The notes beneath the pieces were generated by a model that saw only the letters and a list, made by a program, of their open reading frames with translations, was not told where the DNA came from and did not search any database. From Streptomyces sp. UNOC14_S4 (GTDB taxonomy: Bacteria > Actinomycetota > Actinomycetes > Streptomycetales > Streptomycetaceae): a stretch of 47,815 nucleotides of DNA. Positions within the stretch are counted from its first letter, which is position 1; every line of letters starts with the position of its first letter. Position numbers and translations under genes: made by a program. The stretch is from assembly GCF_020740835.1 (NCBI RefSeq), contig NZ_JAINFC010000004.1, forward strand, positions 1 through 47,815, in the 5' to 3' direction. Of the stretch, positions 25,601-38,041 are shown one piece after another.

Positions 25601-28246
25601 TCACACCCTCCCGGGGCCTCCGTAGTAGGCGGTCCGCATGATCTCCTGCATGTCGTCGAGCATCGGCATACGGGGGTTGGCGGGGGCGCACTGGTCCTCG
25701 AAGGCGTTCAGGGCCTGGCGCGGCAGCGCGTCGACGAAGACGGTCTCGTCGATGCCGACCGCGCGGAAGGAGGGTTCGATACCGACCGCGTCCCGCAGCC
25801 TTTCGACCGCGGCGGCGTAGGAGGCCACCCCCTCCTCCGGGGTGTCCGCCGGGAGGCCCAGCGTCCGGGCGATCTCCTGGAACCGCTGCGGGGCCCGGTA
25901 GTTCTCGTACTTCGGCCAGCCGGTGAGCTTGCCGGGCACGGTGCCGTTGTAGCGGATGACGTGCGGCAGCAGGATCGCGTTGGTGCGCCCGTGCGCGACG
26001 TGGAAGGTGGCGCCGAGCGTGTGGGCCATGGCGTGGACGATGCCGAGGAAGGCGTTGCCGAAGGCCATGCCGGCGACGGTGCTCGCGTTGTGGACCTTCT
26101 CGCACGCCTTGGGCTGTGCCGCCCGGTCGTTCACGGCCCGCTCCAGGTTCTCGAAGACGAGCCGGATGGCGTGCAGGGCGAGGCCGTCGGTGAAGTCGTT
26201 GGCGTAGACGGACACATACGCCTCGGTGGCGTGGGTGAGGGCGTCGAATCCGCTGTCCGCGGCCAGGGCCGGGGGCAGGTCCTTGGTCAGCAGCGGGTCG
26301 ACGATCGCCACGCTCGGGGTGAGCGCGTAGTCGGCCAGCGGGTACTTGCGGCCCGTGGCCGGGTCGGAGATGACCGCGAACGGGGTGACCTCCGCGCCGG
26401 TGCCGGACGTGGTGGGGATGCACACCAGCCGTGCCCGCTTGCCGAGTTCGGGGAAGCGGAAGGCACGCTTGCGGATGTCGGAGAACTTCTGCCGCATGTC
26501 GGAGAAGTCGATGTCCGGCTGCTCGTACAGGAGCCACATGACCTTGGCCGCGTCCATGGGCGAGCCACCGCCCAGGGCGATGATGGTGTCCGGGCGGAAC
26601 TCCCGCATCAGGCGGGCACCGCGCCGCACGGAGTCGATGCTCGGCTCCGGCTCGACGTTGTCGATGATCTGCACGGTCACCGGATCCGGCCGGTGCTGCA
26701 GGACGCGGGTGATGCGGTCCACGTAGCCGAGGCGGGTCATGGTGGCGTCGGTGACCACGGTGACCCGGTGGACGCCGGCCATGGCCGCCAGATAGCGGAC
26801 CGCCTGCGGCTCGAAGTAGATCTTCGGCGGCACCTTGAACCACTGGAGGTTGTTCTGCCGGGTGCTGACCCGCTTGATATTCAGCAGGTTTGCGGCAGAG
26901 ACGTTGTTGGAGACCGACGTGTGCCCCCATGACCCGCAGCCCAGGGTCAGCGACGGGAGCAGCTGGTTGTAGACGCCGCCGATGGCACCTTGCGACGAGG
27001 GGGCGTTGACGATGACGCGTACCGTCTTCATGCGGCGGCCGTACTCCTCCGCCAGCGCCGGGTCGCCGGTGTGGATGACCGCGCTGTGGCCCTGCCCGTG
27101 GAAGGCGACCATGTCCGCGGCCAGGTCGAAGCCCTCCCGCTGCGAACCCGCGCGCAGCACGGTCAGCACCGGGCACAGCTTTTCGCGGGTGAGGGGCTCG
27201 CCGGGGCCGACGCGCTCGGCCTCGGCGAGGATGACGGAGGTGTCCGCGGGCACGGTGAAGCCCGCCTGTTCGGCGATCCACGCCGGGCTCTGTCCCACGG
27301 CGGCGGGGTTGACGCGGGTGCCGTCGGCTCCGTCCGGCGAGCCGGGGAAGAGGAAGGCCTCCAGCTTGCGCTTCTCGTCCGCGGTGGCCACGTGGGCGTG
27401 CAGCGTCCGGAATTCCGCGAGCGCCTCGTCGTAGATCTCCGCGTCCAGGATGACGGCCTGTTCGGAGGCACAGATCATGCCGTTGTCGAAGGACTTCGAC
27501 AGCACCAGGTCGTTCACGGCGCGGCGCAGGTCGGCGCTGCGGTGCACGTAGGCGGGGACGTTGCCGGCGCCGACGCCGATGGCGGGCTTGCCCGCCGAGT
27601 AGGCGGCCTTGACCATGCTGTTGCCTCCGGTGGCCAGGATCAGCGCGACGCCGGGGTGGTTCATGAGCGCGCCGGTCGTCTCGAGGGAGGGGGTCTCGAT
27701 CCACTGCACGCAGTGTTCGGGCGCGCCCGCCGCGACGGCCGCGTCCCGCACGACGCGGGCCGCTTCCGCGCTGCAGCGCTGGGCGGAGGGGTGGAAGGCG
27801 AAGACCACGGGGTTGCGGGTCTTCAGTGCCAGGAGGGCCTTGAAGACCGTGGTGGAGGTGGGGTTGGTGACCGGGGTCACGGCGCATACGACGCCTACCG
27901 GTTCGGCGATCTCGATCATGCCGTCGGTGTCGTCGCGGGCGATGACGCCCACGGTCTTCATCCGGGACATGCTGTCGGTGACGTGCTCACAGGCGAACAT
28001 GTTCTTGGCGGCCTTGTCCTCGAAGACGCCCCGGCCGGTCTCCTCGACCGCCAGCCGGGCCAGACCGGTGTGCTGGTCGAGGGCCGCGACCGAGGCCTTC
28101 GCGACGATGCGGTCCACCTGTTCCTGGGTGAAGGACTCGTAGTCCGCCAGGGCCTTGAGCCCGTTGGTGACCAGGCGGTCCACGGCGATGGCGGTGTCGG
28201 AGGGCGTGTCGCTGGCGGCTCGTCGTCCGGCGTCCTGTCGTTTCAT
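25601..28246 (-). CDS. adhE: Bifunctional acetaldehyde-CoA/alcohol dehydrogenase AdhE
   Basis: This 881-residue protein has an N-terminal aldehyde dehydrogenase domain (residues about 20-450) with NPTSTTVFKALLALKTRNP, LATGGNSMVKAAYSAGKPAIGVGAGN and the catalytic cysteine C259 in KSFDNGMICASEQ. The C-terminal iron-dependent alcohol dehydrogenase (about 460-881) has GGGSPMDAAKVMW, PTTSGTGAEVTPFAVI and metal-binding histidines in GIVHAMAHTLGATFHVAHGRTN. It reduces acetyl-CoA to ethanol and regenerates two NAD+. ATG 28246 follows GGAGAGG, and length matches the family. It is divergent from a CBS-BON gene across a region with two DosR-type boxes, and pairs functionally with the pyruvate formate-lyase genes. 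Confidence 0.93.
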   Translation of the reverse strand: MKRQDAGRRAASDTPSDTAIAVDRLVTNGLKALADYESFTQEQVDRIVAKASVAALDQHTGLARLAVEETGRGVFEDKAAKNMFACEHVTDSMSRMKTVGVIARDDTDGMIEIAEPVGVVCAVTPVTNPTSTTVFKALLALKTRNPVVFAFHPSAQRCSAEAARVVRDAAVAAGAPEHCVQWIETPSLETTGALMNHPGVALILATGGNSMVKAAYSAGKPAIGVGAGNVPAYVHRSADLRRAVNDLVLSKSFDNGMICASEQAVILDAEIYDEALAEFRTLHAHVATADEKRKLEAFLFPGSPDGADGTRVNPAAVGQSPAWIAEQAGFTVPADTSVILAEAERVGPGEPLTREKLCPVLTVLRAGSQREGFDLAADMVAFHGQGHSAVIHTGDPALAEEYGRRMKTVRVIVNAPSSQGAIGGVYNQLLPSLTLGCGSWGHTSVSNNVSAANLLNIKRVSTRQNNLQWFKVPPKIYFEPQAVRYLAAMAGVHRVTVVTDATMTRLGYVDRITRVLQHRPDPVTVQIIDNVEPEPSIDSVRRGARLMREFRPDTIIALGGGSPMDAAKVMWLLYEQPDIDFSDMRQKFSDIRKRAFRFPELGKRARLVCIPTTSGTGAEVTPFAVISDPATGRKYPLADYALTPSVAIVDPLLTKDLPPALAADSGFDALTHATEAYVSVYANDFTDGLALHAIRLVFENLERAVNDRAAQPKACEKVHNASTVAGMAFGNAFLGIVHAMAHTLGATFHVAHGRTNAILLPHVIRYNGTVPGKLTGWPKYENYRAPQRFQEIARTLGLPADTPEEGVASYAAAVERLRDAVGIEPSFRAVGIDETVFVDALPRQALNAFEDQCAPANPRMPMLDDMQEIMRTAYYGGPGRV

Positions 28247-28367
28247 GGGGCCTCTCCGTCGTCGGAAGTGCGCGGCCGGAGACGTCCGGCGCGGCTGTTC
28301 CGGGCGGTGCTTCCGTGCGGTCACCGCCCTCGCTCCCAGCCTTGCGCGCCCCCGCCCCGTACCCGGT

Positions 28368-28381
28368 GGTCCGAAGGTCCC
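28368..28381. promoter_or_regulatory. DosR/OsdR-type box 1, adhE / CBS region
   Basis: GGTCC-GAAG-GTCCC differs from GGGCC-GATG-GGCCC (24294) at three of 14 positions. It lies 122 bp upstream of adhE. Confidence 0.45.
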
Positions 28382-28420
28382 CGGTCGCGGTCCGGTGGTC
28401 CGTGGCCGGGGGCCGTTCGC

Positions 28421-28434
28421 GGACCACCCGGCCC
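28421..28434. promoter_or_regulatory. DosR/OsdR-type box 2, adhE / CBS region
   Basis: GGACC-ACCC-GGCCC has one arm mismatch to the GGGCC-N4-GGCCC form. It lies 126 bp before the CBS-BON start. Confidence 0.45.
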
Positions 28435-28559
28435 TGCGTTTCGGTCCGCCGATCAGGGACGCTCGGCCCCTGCGCCCGCCGAGCCCACGCGCGAGGATGG
28501 AAGGACGCCGCAGGGCCGCGGCGCACGAGGATCGCCGAGCGCCGGAAGGAAGGTCTGCC

Positions 28560-29177
28560 GTGAAGCCCCGGACAGTCGGTGAGGTGATGACACGCGAGGT
28601 CGCCCACACGTGCCGCGACACCACCTTCGCGGACCTGATGCTCCTGCTCGACCGGCGGCGCGTCAGCGGTGTGCCGGTGGTGGACGACGACGACAAGGTG
28701 CTCGGCGTCGTCTCCGAGGCCGACCTGATCCGCCATCAGGCCGCGGGGGTGCGCGCGAGCCGCCGGTCCGGTACGGGCACGGTGGCGAAGCTGATGTCCA
28801 CCCCCGCCGTCACCGTCCACCCCGAGCAGCGGGTCTCGGACGCCGCGCGCGTCATGGAGCGCCACCACGTCAACCGTCTTCCCGTGGTGGACGAGGAGGA
28901 CCGGCTCATCGGCATCATCACCCGGCACGACCTGCTGCGGGTCTTCCTGCGGACGGACGAGGAGATCCGTGCGGAAGTGGCGGAGGAGGTGCTGGGCCGC
29001 GCCCTCGGCCTGCCGCCCGGAGCCGTGTCCGTCTCCGTCGTGGACGGGGTGGTCACGCTCGACGGACGCGTGAGCCGTGGCCTGGACGTCTGGGCCGCGG
29101 TCCGGCTCGCCTGGCGGGTGGACGGCGTCATCGGTGTGGTGAACCAGCTGGTTGCCACCGATGGCGTCGCGGGCTGA
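28560..29177 (+). CDS. CBS-pair and BON domain protein
   Basis: This 205-residue soluble protein has two CBS motifs: residues about 5-60 (VGEVMTREVAHT, FADLMLLLDRRRVSGVPVVDDDDKVLGVVSEADL) and about 72-132 (VAKLMSTPAVTV, AARVMERHHVNRLPVVDEEDRLIGIITRHDLLR). A C-terminal BON domain (about 140-200, VSVSVVDGVVTLDGRVSRGLDVWAAVRLAWRVDGVIGVVNQL) follows. CBS pairs usually bind adenine nucleotides, so it may sense energy charge; BON domains often bind membranes or proteins. GTG 28560 follows GGAAGGAAGG. CBS-domain proteins such as Hrp1 occur in the mycobacterial DosR regulon, which fits this location. Confidence 0.85.
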   Translation: MKPRTVGEVMTREVAHTCRDTTFADLMLLLDRRRVSGVPVVDDDDKVLGVVSEADLIRHQAAGVRASRRSGTGTVAKLMSTPAVTVHPEQRVSDAARVMERHHVNRLPVVDEEDRLIGIITRHDLLRVFLRTDEEIRAEVAEEVLGRALGLPPGAVSVSVVDGVVTLDGRVSRGLDVWAAVRLAWRVDGVIGVVNQLVATDGVAG

Positions 29178-29183
29178 GTGCCG

Positions 29184-29199
29184 GTGCCCGCGGGGGCAC
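29184..29199. terminator. Short hairpin between CBS-BON gene and pflA
   Basis: GTGCCC and GGGCAC form a 6-bp stem around GCGG in the 23-bp gap between the two convergent stop codons. Confidence 0.4.
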
Positions 29200-29200
29200 G

Positions 29201-29950
29201 TCAGTCCGCCCTGAGCCCGTGCGCCCGGAACTGCCCGCGCACCCGCTCCACCAGGGCCGGGCACGGCGCCGGGGTGTCGCGCAGGGGGAAGGGCCTGCCC
29301 AGTGCCGCGTACTTGGCGGCGCCCAGCTTGTGGAACGGCAGCACGTCGACGCGCTCGACGACGGACAGCCCCGCCACGAACGCGGCCAGGCCGTCGACGT
29401 CGGCTTCGTCGTCGGTCCAGCCGGGGACGAGCACGTACCGCACCCACACCGGCACCCCGAGCGCGTCCAGCCGCCGTGCGAAGCGCAGGGTCGGCGCCAG
29501 ATCGCCGCCGGTGAGCCCGCGGTAGCGGGCGCGGTCGAAGGACTTGATGTCGAGCAGCACCAGGGCGGTGCGGGCGAGCAGGGCGTCGTCGGCACGGTTC
29601 CCCAGGTTGCCGGAGGTGTCCAGGGCCGTGTGCAGGCCGGCCTCCTTGCAGCGGCGCAGGATCTCGCCGGTGAAGGCGGGCTGGAGCAGGGGTTCGCCAC
29701 CGCTGAGGGTCACTCCCCCGCCCGAGGCGGTCAGGAAGGCGCGGCACGTGTCGATCCTCGCCATCACCTCGTCCACGGTCGTGGGACGGCCGTCGCGCAT
29801 GTGCCAGGTGTCGGGGTTCTGGCAGTACAGGCAGCGCAGCGGGCAGCCGCTGGTGAACAGCACGAAGCGCGTACCGGGTCCGTCGACGCCCGTGGACAGG
29901 TCCCAGGAGTGGACCCTGCCCACGGGCCGGCCGACCGCGATGTCGCTCAC
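29201..29950 (-). CDS. pflA: Pyruvate formate-lyase activating enzyme
   Basis: This 249-residue radical SAM protein begins [39 protein letters not shown], with CX3CX2C spaced as in Pfl[14 protein letters not shown] and [17 protein letters not shown] follow, and the C-terminal [15 protein letters not shown] is characteristic. It generates the glycyl radical on PflB. GTG 29950 overlaps the pflB stop codon (GTGA), so translation is coupled. Length is normal for the family. There is no second ferredoxin-type cluster, so it is the canonical PflA type and not the longer glycerol dehydratase activase type. Confidence 0.93.
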   Translation of the reverse strand: MSDIAVGRPVGRVHSWDLSTGVDGPGTRFVLFTSGCPLRCLYCQNPDTWHMRDGRPTTVDEVMARIDTCRAFLTASGGGVTLSGGEPLLQPAFTGEILRRCKEAGLHTALDTSGNLGNRADDALLARTALVLLDIKSFDRARYRGLTGGDLAPTLRFARRLDALGVPVWVRYVLVPGWTDDEADVDGLAAFVAGLSVVERVDVLPFHKLGAAKYAALGRPFPLRDTPAPCPALVERVRGQFRAHGLRAD

Positions 29951-32214
29951 GCGGCACCGTGGAAGGTACGGCTGATGACGTCCTGCTGCTGCTCACGGGT
30001 GAGCCGGACGAAGTTCACCGCGTATCCGGACACCCGGATGGTCAGGTCCGGGTACTTCTCCGGGTGTTCCATGGCGTCCTCCAGGGTGGCGCGGTCCAGG
30101 ACGTTGACGTTCATGTGGAAGCCCCCGGAGGCCATGTAGCCGTCGAGCAGCCCCACCAGGTTCGTCACCCGGTCCTCGGGGCTGTTCCCGAGCCCGGCGG
30201 GGGTGATGGTGGAGGTCAGCGAGATGCCGTCCCGGGCCGCCTCGTACGGGAGCTTGGCCACCGACAGGGCGGAGGCCGCCATGCCGTGCCGGTCCCGGCC
30301 GTTCATGGGGTTGGCGCCCGGGGCGAACGGCTGCCCGGCCCGGCGCCCGTCGGGGGTGTTGCCGGTGTGCTTGCCGTAGACGACGTTGGAGGTGATGGTG
30401 AGGACGGACTGGGTGTGCTCGGCGTCCCGGTAGGTGGGGTGCCGGCGGATCTTCTCCATGAAGGAGCGGACGAGTCCGACGGCGAGTTCGTCGGCGCGGT
30501 CGTCGTTGTTGCCGTACGCCGGGTACTCGCCCTCCACCGCGTAGTCGACCGCGAGCCCGGTGGCGTCGCGGATCACCCTCACGCGCGCGTACCTGACCGC
30601 CGAGAGGCTGTCGGCCGCCACCGAGAGCCCGGCGATGCCGCAGGCCATGGTCCGCCGCACCGGGTGGTCGTGCAGCGCCATCTCGACGCGTTCGTAGGCG
30701 TACTTGTCGTGCATGAAGTGGATGACGTTGAGGGCGTCGACGTAGGTGCCCGCGAGCCAGTCGAGCACACGGCCGTACGCCTCCGTGAGCTCCTCGAAGT
30801 CCAGGTACTCCCCCGTCAGCGGGGGCATGGGAGGGGCGACCTGTTCGCCGGAGATCTCGTCGCGGCCGCCGTTGACCGCGTACAGCAGTGCCTTGGCGAG
30901 GTTGACGCGGGCACCGAAGAACTGCATCTGCTTGCCCACGGCCATCGCCGACACACAGCAGGCGATGGCGGTGTCGTCGCCGGTGCACGGCCGCATCAGC
31001 TCGTCGGACTCGTACTGGATGGAGCTGGTGTCGATGGAGACCTGGGCGCAGTAGCGCTTGAAGCCGTCGGGCAGGTGCGGCGACCACAGCACGGTGAGGT
31101 TCGGCTCGGGTGCCGGTCCCAGGTTGTAGAGGGTCCGCAGGAAGCGGAAGGAGGTGCGGGTGACCAGGGGGCGGCCGTCGGTCCCGATGCCGCCGATGGA
31201 CTCCGTCACCCAGGTGGGATCGCCGGAGAACAGCTCGTCGTACTCGGGGGTGCGCAGGAAGCGCACGATGCGCAGCTTGATGACGAAGTCGTCGACGAGT
31301 TCCTGGGCGCGCTCCTCGTCGATCCGGCCTTCGGCCAGGTCGCGTTCGAGGTAGACGTCGAGGAAGGTCGAGGTGCGGCCGAGCGACATGGCGGCGCCGT
31401 TCTGTTCCTTGACCGCCGCCAGGTAGCCCAGGTACAGCCACTGCACGGCCTCGTGGGCGGTGGTGGCCGGGCGGGAGACGTCGCAGCCGTAGCCGGCCGC
31501 CATCCGCTTGAGCTCGTCCAGGGCGCGCAGCTGCTCGGCCAGTTCCTCCCGGTCGCGGATCACGTGCTCGGTGGAGGGCTGTCCGTCGAGCAGCGCCCGT
31601 TCGGCCTGCTTGGCCTCGATGAGCCGGTCCACGCCGTACAGCGCGACGCGGCGGTAGTCGCCGATGATCCGGCCGCGGCCGTAGGCGTCGGGCAGTCCGG
31701 TGATGATGTGTGCCTTGCGGGCCCGGCGCATCCCGGGGGTGTAGGCGTCGAAGACGCCGTCGTTGTGGGTCTTGCGGTAGGTGCCGAAGACCCTGGCGAC
31801 GAACGGGTCGGGCTCGTACCCGAAGGCGCGCAGGCCGTTCTCCACCATGCGCAGGCCGCCGTTGGGCATGATGGCGCGCTTGAGCGGGGCGTCGGTCTGC
31901 AGGCCGACGACGAGTTCGCGGTCGCGGTCGATGTATCCGGGGGCGTGCGCGGTGATGGTGGAGGGGGTGGCGGCGTCGACGTCGAGAATGCCCTTGCGGC
32001 GTTCCTCGGGGAACAGCGCGGTCACCTTGCCCCACACCGCCCGGGTGCGCTCGGTCGGTCCGGCCAGGAAGGCGGAGTCGCCTTCGTAGGGCGTGTAGTT
32101 GGCCTGGATGAAGCCGCGCACGTCGATGTGCTTGCGCCAGCGCTGTCCGGCGAAGCCGCGCCAGGGCTGTGCGGGGGCGGGGGTGTCCACGGCAGGTTCG
32201 GCCACTGCGGTCAT
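29947..32214 (-). CDS. pflB: Pyruvate formate-lyase (formate C-acetyltransferase)
   Basis: This 755-residue glycyl radical enzyme cleaves pyruvate with CoA into acetyl-CoA and formate. The catalytic Cys pair is C419-C420 in [15 protein letters not shown], and the glycyl radical site is about G730 in [10 protein letters not shown], both at positions very close to E. coli PflB. Other family segments include [39 protein letters not shown] and [25 protein letters not shown] 32214 follows GGAG. It is divergent from the osdR-like regulator gene across a region with two DosR-type boxes. The enzyme is oxygen-labile, so its presence implies real anaerobic or microaerobic metabolism. No formate channel (focA) or formate dehydrogenase is visible nearby. 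Confidence 0.95.
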   Translation of the reverse strand: MTAVAEPAVDTPAPAQPWRGFAGQRWRKHIDVRGFIQANYTPYEGDSAFLAGPTERTRAVWGKVTALFPEERRKGILDVDAATPSTITAHAPGYIDRDRELVVGLQTDAPLKRAIMPNGGLRMVENGLRAFGYEPDPFVARVFGTYRKTHNDGVFDAYTPGMRRARKAHIITGLPDAYGRGRIIGDYRRVALYGVDRLIEAKQAERALLDGQPSTEHVIRDREELAEQLRALDELKRMAAGYGCDVSRPATTAHEAVQWLYLGYLAAVKEQNGAAMSLGRTSTFLDVYLERDLAEGRIDEERAQELVDDFVIKLRIVRFLRTPEYDELFSGDPTWVTESIGGIGTDGRPLVTRTSFRFLRTLYNLGPAPEPNLTVLWSPHLPDGFKRYCAQVSIDTSSIQYESDELMRPCTGDDTAIACCVSAMAVGKQMQFFGARVNLAKALLYAVNGGRDEISGEQVAPPMPPLTGEYLDFEELTEAYGRVLDWLAGTYVDALNVIHFMHDKYAYERVEMALHDHPVRRTMACGIAGLSVAADSLSAVRYARVRVIRDATGLAVDYAVEGEYPAYGNNDDRADELAVGLVRSFMEKIRRHPTYRDAEHTQSVLTITSNVVYGKHTGNTPDGRRAGQPFAPGANPMNGRDRHGMAASALSVAKLPYEAARDGISLTSTITPAGLGNSPEDRVTNLVGLLDGYMASGGFHMNVNVLDRATLEDAMEHPEKYPDLTIRVSGYAVNFVRLTREQQQDVISRTFHGAA

Positions 32215-32360
32215 CTGTGTCTCCGTAATCCTCGGTGACGCCGGGCGCGGCGCTCGTGACGGCGCCCGCACAGCCGATGCTTGTCGCCCGCCCCGGCCGC
32301 GCACAGGGCCGCCGGGGTCAGGCACCCCGCCGACTGGTCCCTCTTCCGGGCGCCGGTGGC

Positions 32361-32374
32361 AGGACGCAGGTCCT
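32361..32374. promoter_or_regulatory. DosR-type box upstream of pflB
   Basis: AGGAC-GCAG-GTCCT is a perfect 5-4-5 palindrome. It is the closest in the window to the mycobacterial GGGAC-N4-GTCCC consensus, and is centred about 154 bp upstream of pflB. Confidence 0.5.
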
Positions 32375-32502
32375 GTGAAGGCGAGGACTTCCGGCCCCGG
32401 GGCCGGTCGCGCCACCCAATCCGGCGCGGCCGTGGTCGGCGTCCGTGGGCCCGCCCCTTGTGGCGCAGGGGCAGGACGCGGGCCGGACGCGGGCCGGTGG
32501 AG

Positions 32503-32516
32503 GGGCCGACCGGCCC
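32503..32516. promoter_or_regulatory. DosR/OsdR-type box upstream of the response regulator
   Basis: GGGCC-GACC-GGCCC has perfect arms and lies 85 bp before the response regulator start, suggesting autoregulation. Confidence 0.6.
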
Positions 32517-32601
32517 ATGGCCGCCCGTACCGTTGTGGCCCATCCTCGGAAGCACGAGGTGTGCGAGGCACACGGAACGAGGCAAGAGGGAGCCGGGAGC
32601 T

Positions 32602-33318
32602 TTGAACGAGTCAAGGACGTTCTCGCCGGAGCGGCCGATCCGGGTGTTCCTGCTGGACGACCACGAGGTCGTCCGGCGGGGCATCCACGATCTGCTGGAC
32701 GCCGAGGAGGACATCACGGTCGTCGGTGACGCGGGCACCATCGCTCAGGCGCTCACCCGGGGCCCTGCCCTCCGGCCGGACGTCGCAGTACTGGACGTGC
32801 GGCTGCCGGACGGCGACGGCATCACGGTCTGCCGGGAGCTGCGGTCGAGCATGCCCGGTCTGGCCTGTCTGATGCTCACCTCCTTCGACGACGACGATGC
32901 GCTGCTCGACGCGATCATGGCCGGGGCGGCCGGCTACGTCCTCAAGCAGATCAAGGGCTCCGATTTCGTGACCGCCGTCCGCACGGTCGCCGCCGGGCAC
33001 TCCATGCTCGACCCCGCCACCACCGCCCGTCTGATGACCACGCTGCGCGGGGAACAGACCGCCGGGAGCGAGCCGGAGGACGAGCGGCTGGCCGACCTCT
33101 CCCCGCGGGAGCGTGACATCCTCACGCTGATCGGCGACGGGCTGACGAACCGTCAGATCGGCGAACGGCTCTTCCTGTCGGAGAAGACGGTCAAGAACCA
33201 CATCTCCCGGCTGCTCGCCAAGCTGGGCGTGGAACGCCGCATCCAGGCCGCCGTGATCGCCACGGAAGCGGCCAGGGAGACGGCCGGGGCCGACGAGCAC
33301 CGGCGGAGCCGCCTCTAG
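32602..33318 (+). CDS. osdR: DosR/DevR-type response regulator (OsdR-like)
   Basis: This 238-residue NarL-family regulator has a receiver domain, [20 protein letters not shown], with phospho-acceptor D65 in [14 protein letters not shown] LuxR-type HTH follows at about 165-228 ([48 protein letters not shown]). From memory it aligns along its length with M. tuberculosis DevR/DosR ([50 protein letters not shown]). The start is TTG 32602, with AGGGAG about nine bases upstream; a later GTG would delete the first beta strand. It faces the histidine kinase gene. S. coelicolor OsdR (SCO0204) is reported to be a functional orthologue of DevR, and this is probably its counterpart. Confidence 0.88.
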   Translation: MNESRTFSPERPIRVFLLDDHEVVRRGIHDLLDAEEDITVVGDAGTIAQALTRGPALRPDVAVLDVRLPDGDGITVCRELRSSMPGLACLMLTSFDDDDALLDAIMAGAAGYVLKQIKGSDFVTAVRTVAAGHSMLDPATTARLMTTLRGEQTAGSEPEDERLADLSPRERDILTLIGDGLTNRQIGERLFLSEKTVKNHISRLLAKLGVERRIQAAVIATEAARETAGADEHRRSRL

Positions 33319-33319
33319 G

Positions 33320-33408
33320 ACTCCGGCAGGAACTCCGGCGGGACTCCGACGGGACTCCGACGGGACTCCGACGGGACTCCGGCGGGACTCCGGCGGGACT
33401 CCGGCGGG
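33320..33408. repeat. 11-bp tandem repeat between osdR-like and osdK-like genes
   Basis: Eight consecutive units beginning ACTCCG: the first is 12 bp and the next seven are 11 bp, as ACTCCGACGGG or ACTCCGGCGGG. They start two bases after the response regulator stop. The units are near identical, so the array is a recent expansion and may vary between strains. Confidence 0.85.
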
Positions 33409-33426
33409 CGGCGGCCCGTCCCCAGG

Positions 33427-33446
33427 GGGCCGGGAGCCACCGGCCC
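33427..33446. terminator. Hairpin between the two convergent regulator genes
   Basis: GGGCCGG (33427-33433) pairs with CCGGCCC (33440-33446) around GAGCCA, ten bases past the kinase stop. Confidence 0.5.
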
Positions 33447-33456
33447 GCCGCGCCGG

Positions 33457-37029
<3,573 letters not shown>

Positions 37030-37266
37030 TCACGGCCGCAACCGGCGCCCGCCCGGCCGATCCCCGGCCTCCCGACCGCGCGGGCACACGGTGTGCGGCT
37101 CCTCCAGCCGGTCGGCGTCCGGCCGCCTGTCATGGCTCCCCCGTCTCACCGGCGGCCGGACGCGAAAGGCGTTTCCTCTGCGGCCGGATGTGAAAGAGGC
37201 GCTGACCGGATCTCCGCGTCCGGGCACCGGGCGGGCACCGCGGTGGCCACGTCGTGGTCAGGGACG

Positions 37267-37280
37267 GGGCCGTTCGGTCC
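37267..37280. promoter_or_regulatory. DosR/OsdR-type box before the Rv1733c-like gene
   Basis: GGGCC-GTTC-GGTCC has one arm mismatch and lies 119 bp before the Rv1733c-like start. Confidence 0.45.
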
Positions 37281-37399
37281 CCGGCCACAGTCCGTGCGGC
37301 CCCGCCGCAGACCCTTCGGCCTCATGTCCGCGCTCCCCCGGGCGGCCGACCATGAAGGGCACAGGCCGGACCGGACAGCTCGCCTCTCGGGAGCACACG

Positions 37400-38005
37400 A
37401 TGAACGTACGAGGCACATCCCGCACACGGGGGTTGTTCCCGCACCGCTTCCGCCCGCTGGCGGACAACCCACTGCGGCGGCGTTCCGACCGGTGCCAGTC
37501 CTGGCTCGGCGCGTGTCTCCTGCTGCTTCTGTTCCCCGCCCTGCTGGGGGTGCCGCTCCTGGTCGCCCAGGACGTCTACGCGTCGCAGATGCGCACGCTC
37601 CACACCCAGTCGGCGCAGCGGCAGAGGATCACCGTGCGCGTCACCGCGGACGCGGTGACGGACACCTCCGCCGGGCTCAGCTCGCAACGCGCGCCCGTCC
37701 GCTGGACGGACGCGGAAGGCACCGTACGGACGGGCACGGCCGACGTCCCCGCGGGATCGGTCAAGGGCGCGACGGTACCGGTGTGGGTGGACGACAAGGG
37801 GAGGCCGGTGAAACCGCCGATGACGCGCGACGACGCGCTGGCGGTCAGCTGGTCCGCCGCGTGCATGACGGCCGCGGGACTGGCCGCGGCGTACTGCGGC
37901 ATGCGCGCGGCCCTCGTCGCGGTGCTGAACCGTCAGCGGTACGCCCAGTGGGAGGCGGAGTGGGAAGCGGTGGAGCCGCGGTGGTCGGGACGGTCGCGTG
38001 GGTGA
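37400..38005 (+). CDS. Rv1733c-like two-pass membrane protein
   Basis: This 201-residue protein has membrane segments at about 36-57 and 150-172 and an extracytoplasmic loop between them. The order NPLRRRSDRCQSW...VYASQMRTLHTQSAQRQRITVRVTADAV...APVRWTDAEGTVRTGTADVPAGSVKGATVPVWVDDKGRPVKPP matches M. tuberculosis Rv1733c (NPLVRGTDR, VPARWVVNGIERSGEVNAKPGTKSGDRVGIWVD), a DosR-regulon membrane protein of unknown function. ATG 37400 follows GGGAG. It closes the hypoxia island and is convergent with the TAP-type hydrolase. Confidence 0.85.
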   Translation: MNVRGTSRTRGLFPHRFRPLADNPLRRRSDRCQSWLGACLLLLLFPALLGVPLLVAQDVYASQMRTLHTQSAQRQRITVRVTADAVTDTSAGLSSQRAPVRWTDAEGTVRTGTADVPAGSVKGATVPVWVDDKGRPVKPPMTRDDALAVSWSAACMTAAGLAAAYCGMRAALVAVLNRQRYAQWEAEWEAVEPRWSGRSRG

Positions 38006-38020
38006 CCCGCCCGGGGCGGG
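38006..38020. terminator. Small hairpin after the Rv1733c-like gene
   Basis: CCCGCC and GGCGGG form a 6-bp stem around CGG, immediately after the stop codon and before the convergent hydrolase stop. Confidence 0.35.
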
Positions 38021-38041
38021 GGCGCGCACGGCGTCGGCCTG

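Larger units (their letters stand above)
28247..28559. other. 313-bp divergent region, adhE / CBS-BON
   Basis: No gene is supported here. It carries two candidate DosR-type boxes (28368-28381 and 28421-28434), whose centres are 53 bp apart, about five helical turns. Confidence 0.5.
32215..32601. other. 387-bp divergent region, pflB / response regulator
   Basis: No gene is supported here. It holds two perfect 5-4-5 palindromes (32361-32374 and 32503-32516) and a 16-bp GC-only palindrome CCGGCCCCGGGGCCGG (32391-32406) of doubtful meaning. Confidence 0.5.

Noticed and set aside
28290..28560. In-frame N-terminal extensions of adhE and the CBS-BON gene into their shared upstream region
   Set aside because: Good ribosome sites precede the chosen starts, the extensions have no family similarity, and the region holds the regulatory boxes.
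32391..32406. Perfect 16-bp palindrome CCGGCCCCGGGGCCGG between pflB and osdR
   Set aside because: It consists only of G and C and does not have the 5-4-5 spacing of the other boxes; such palindromes arise easily in DNA of this composition.
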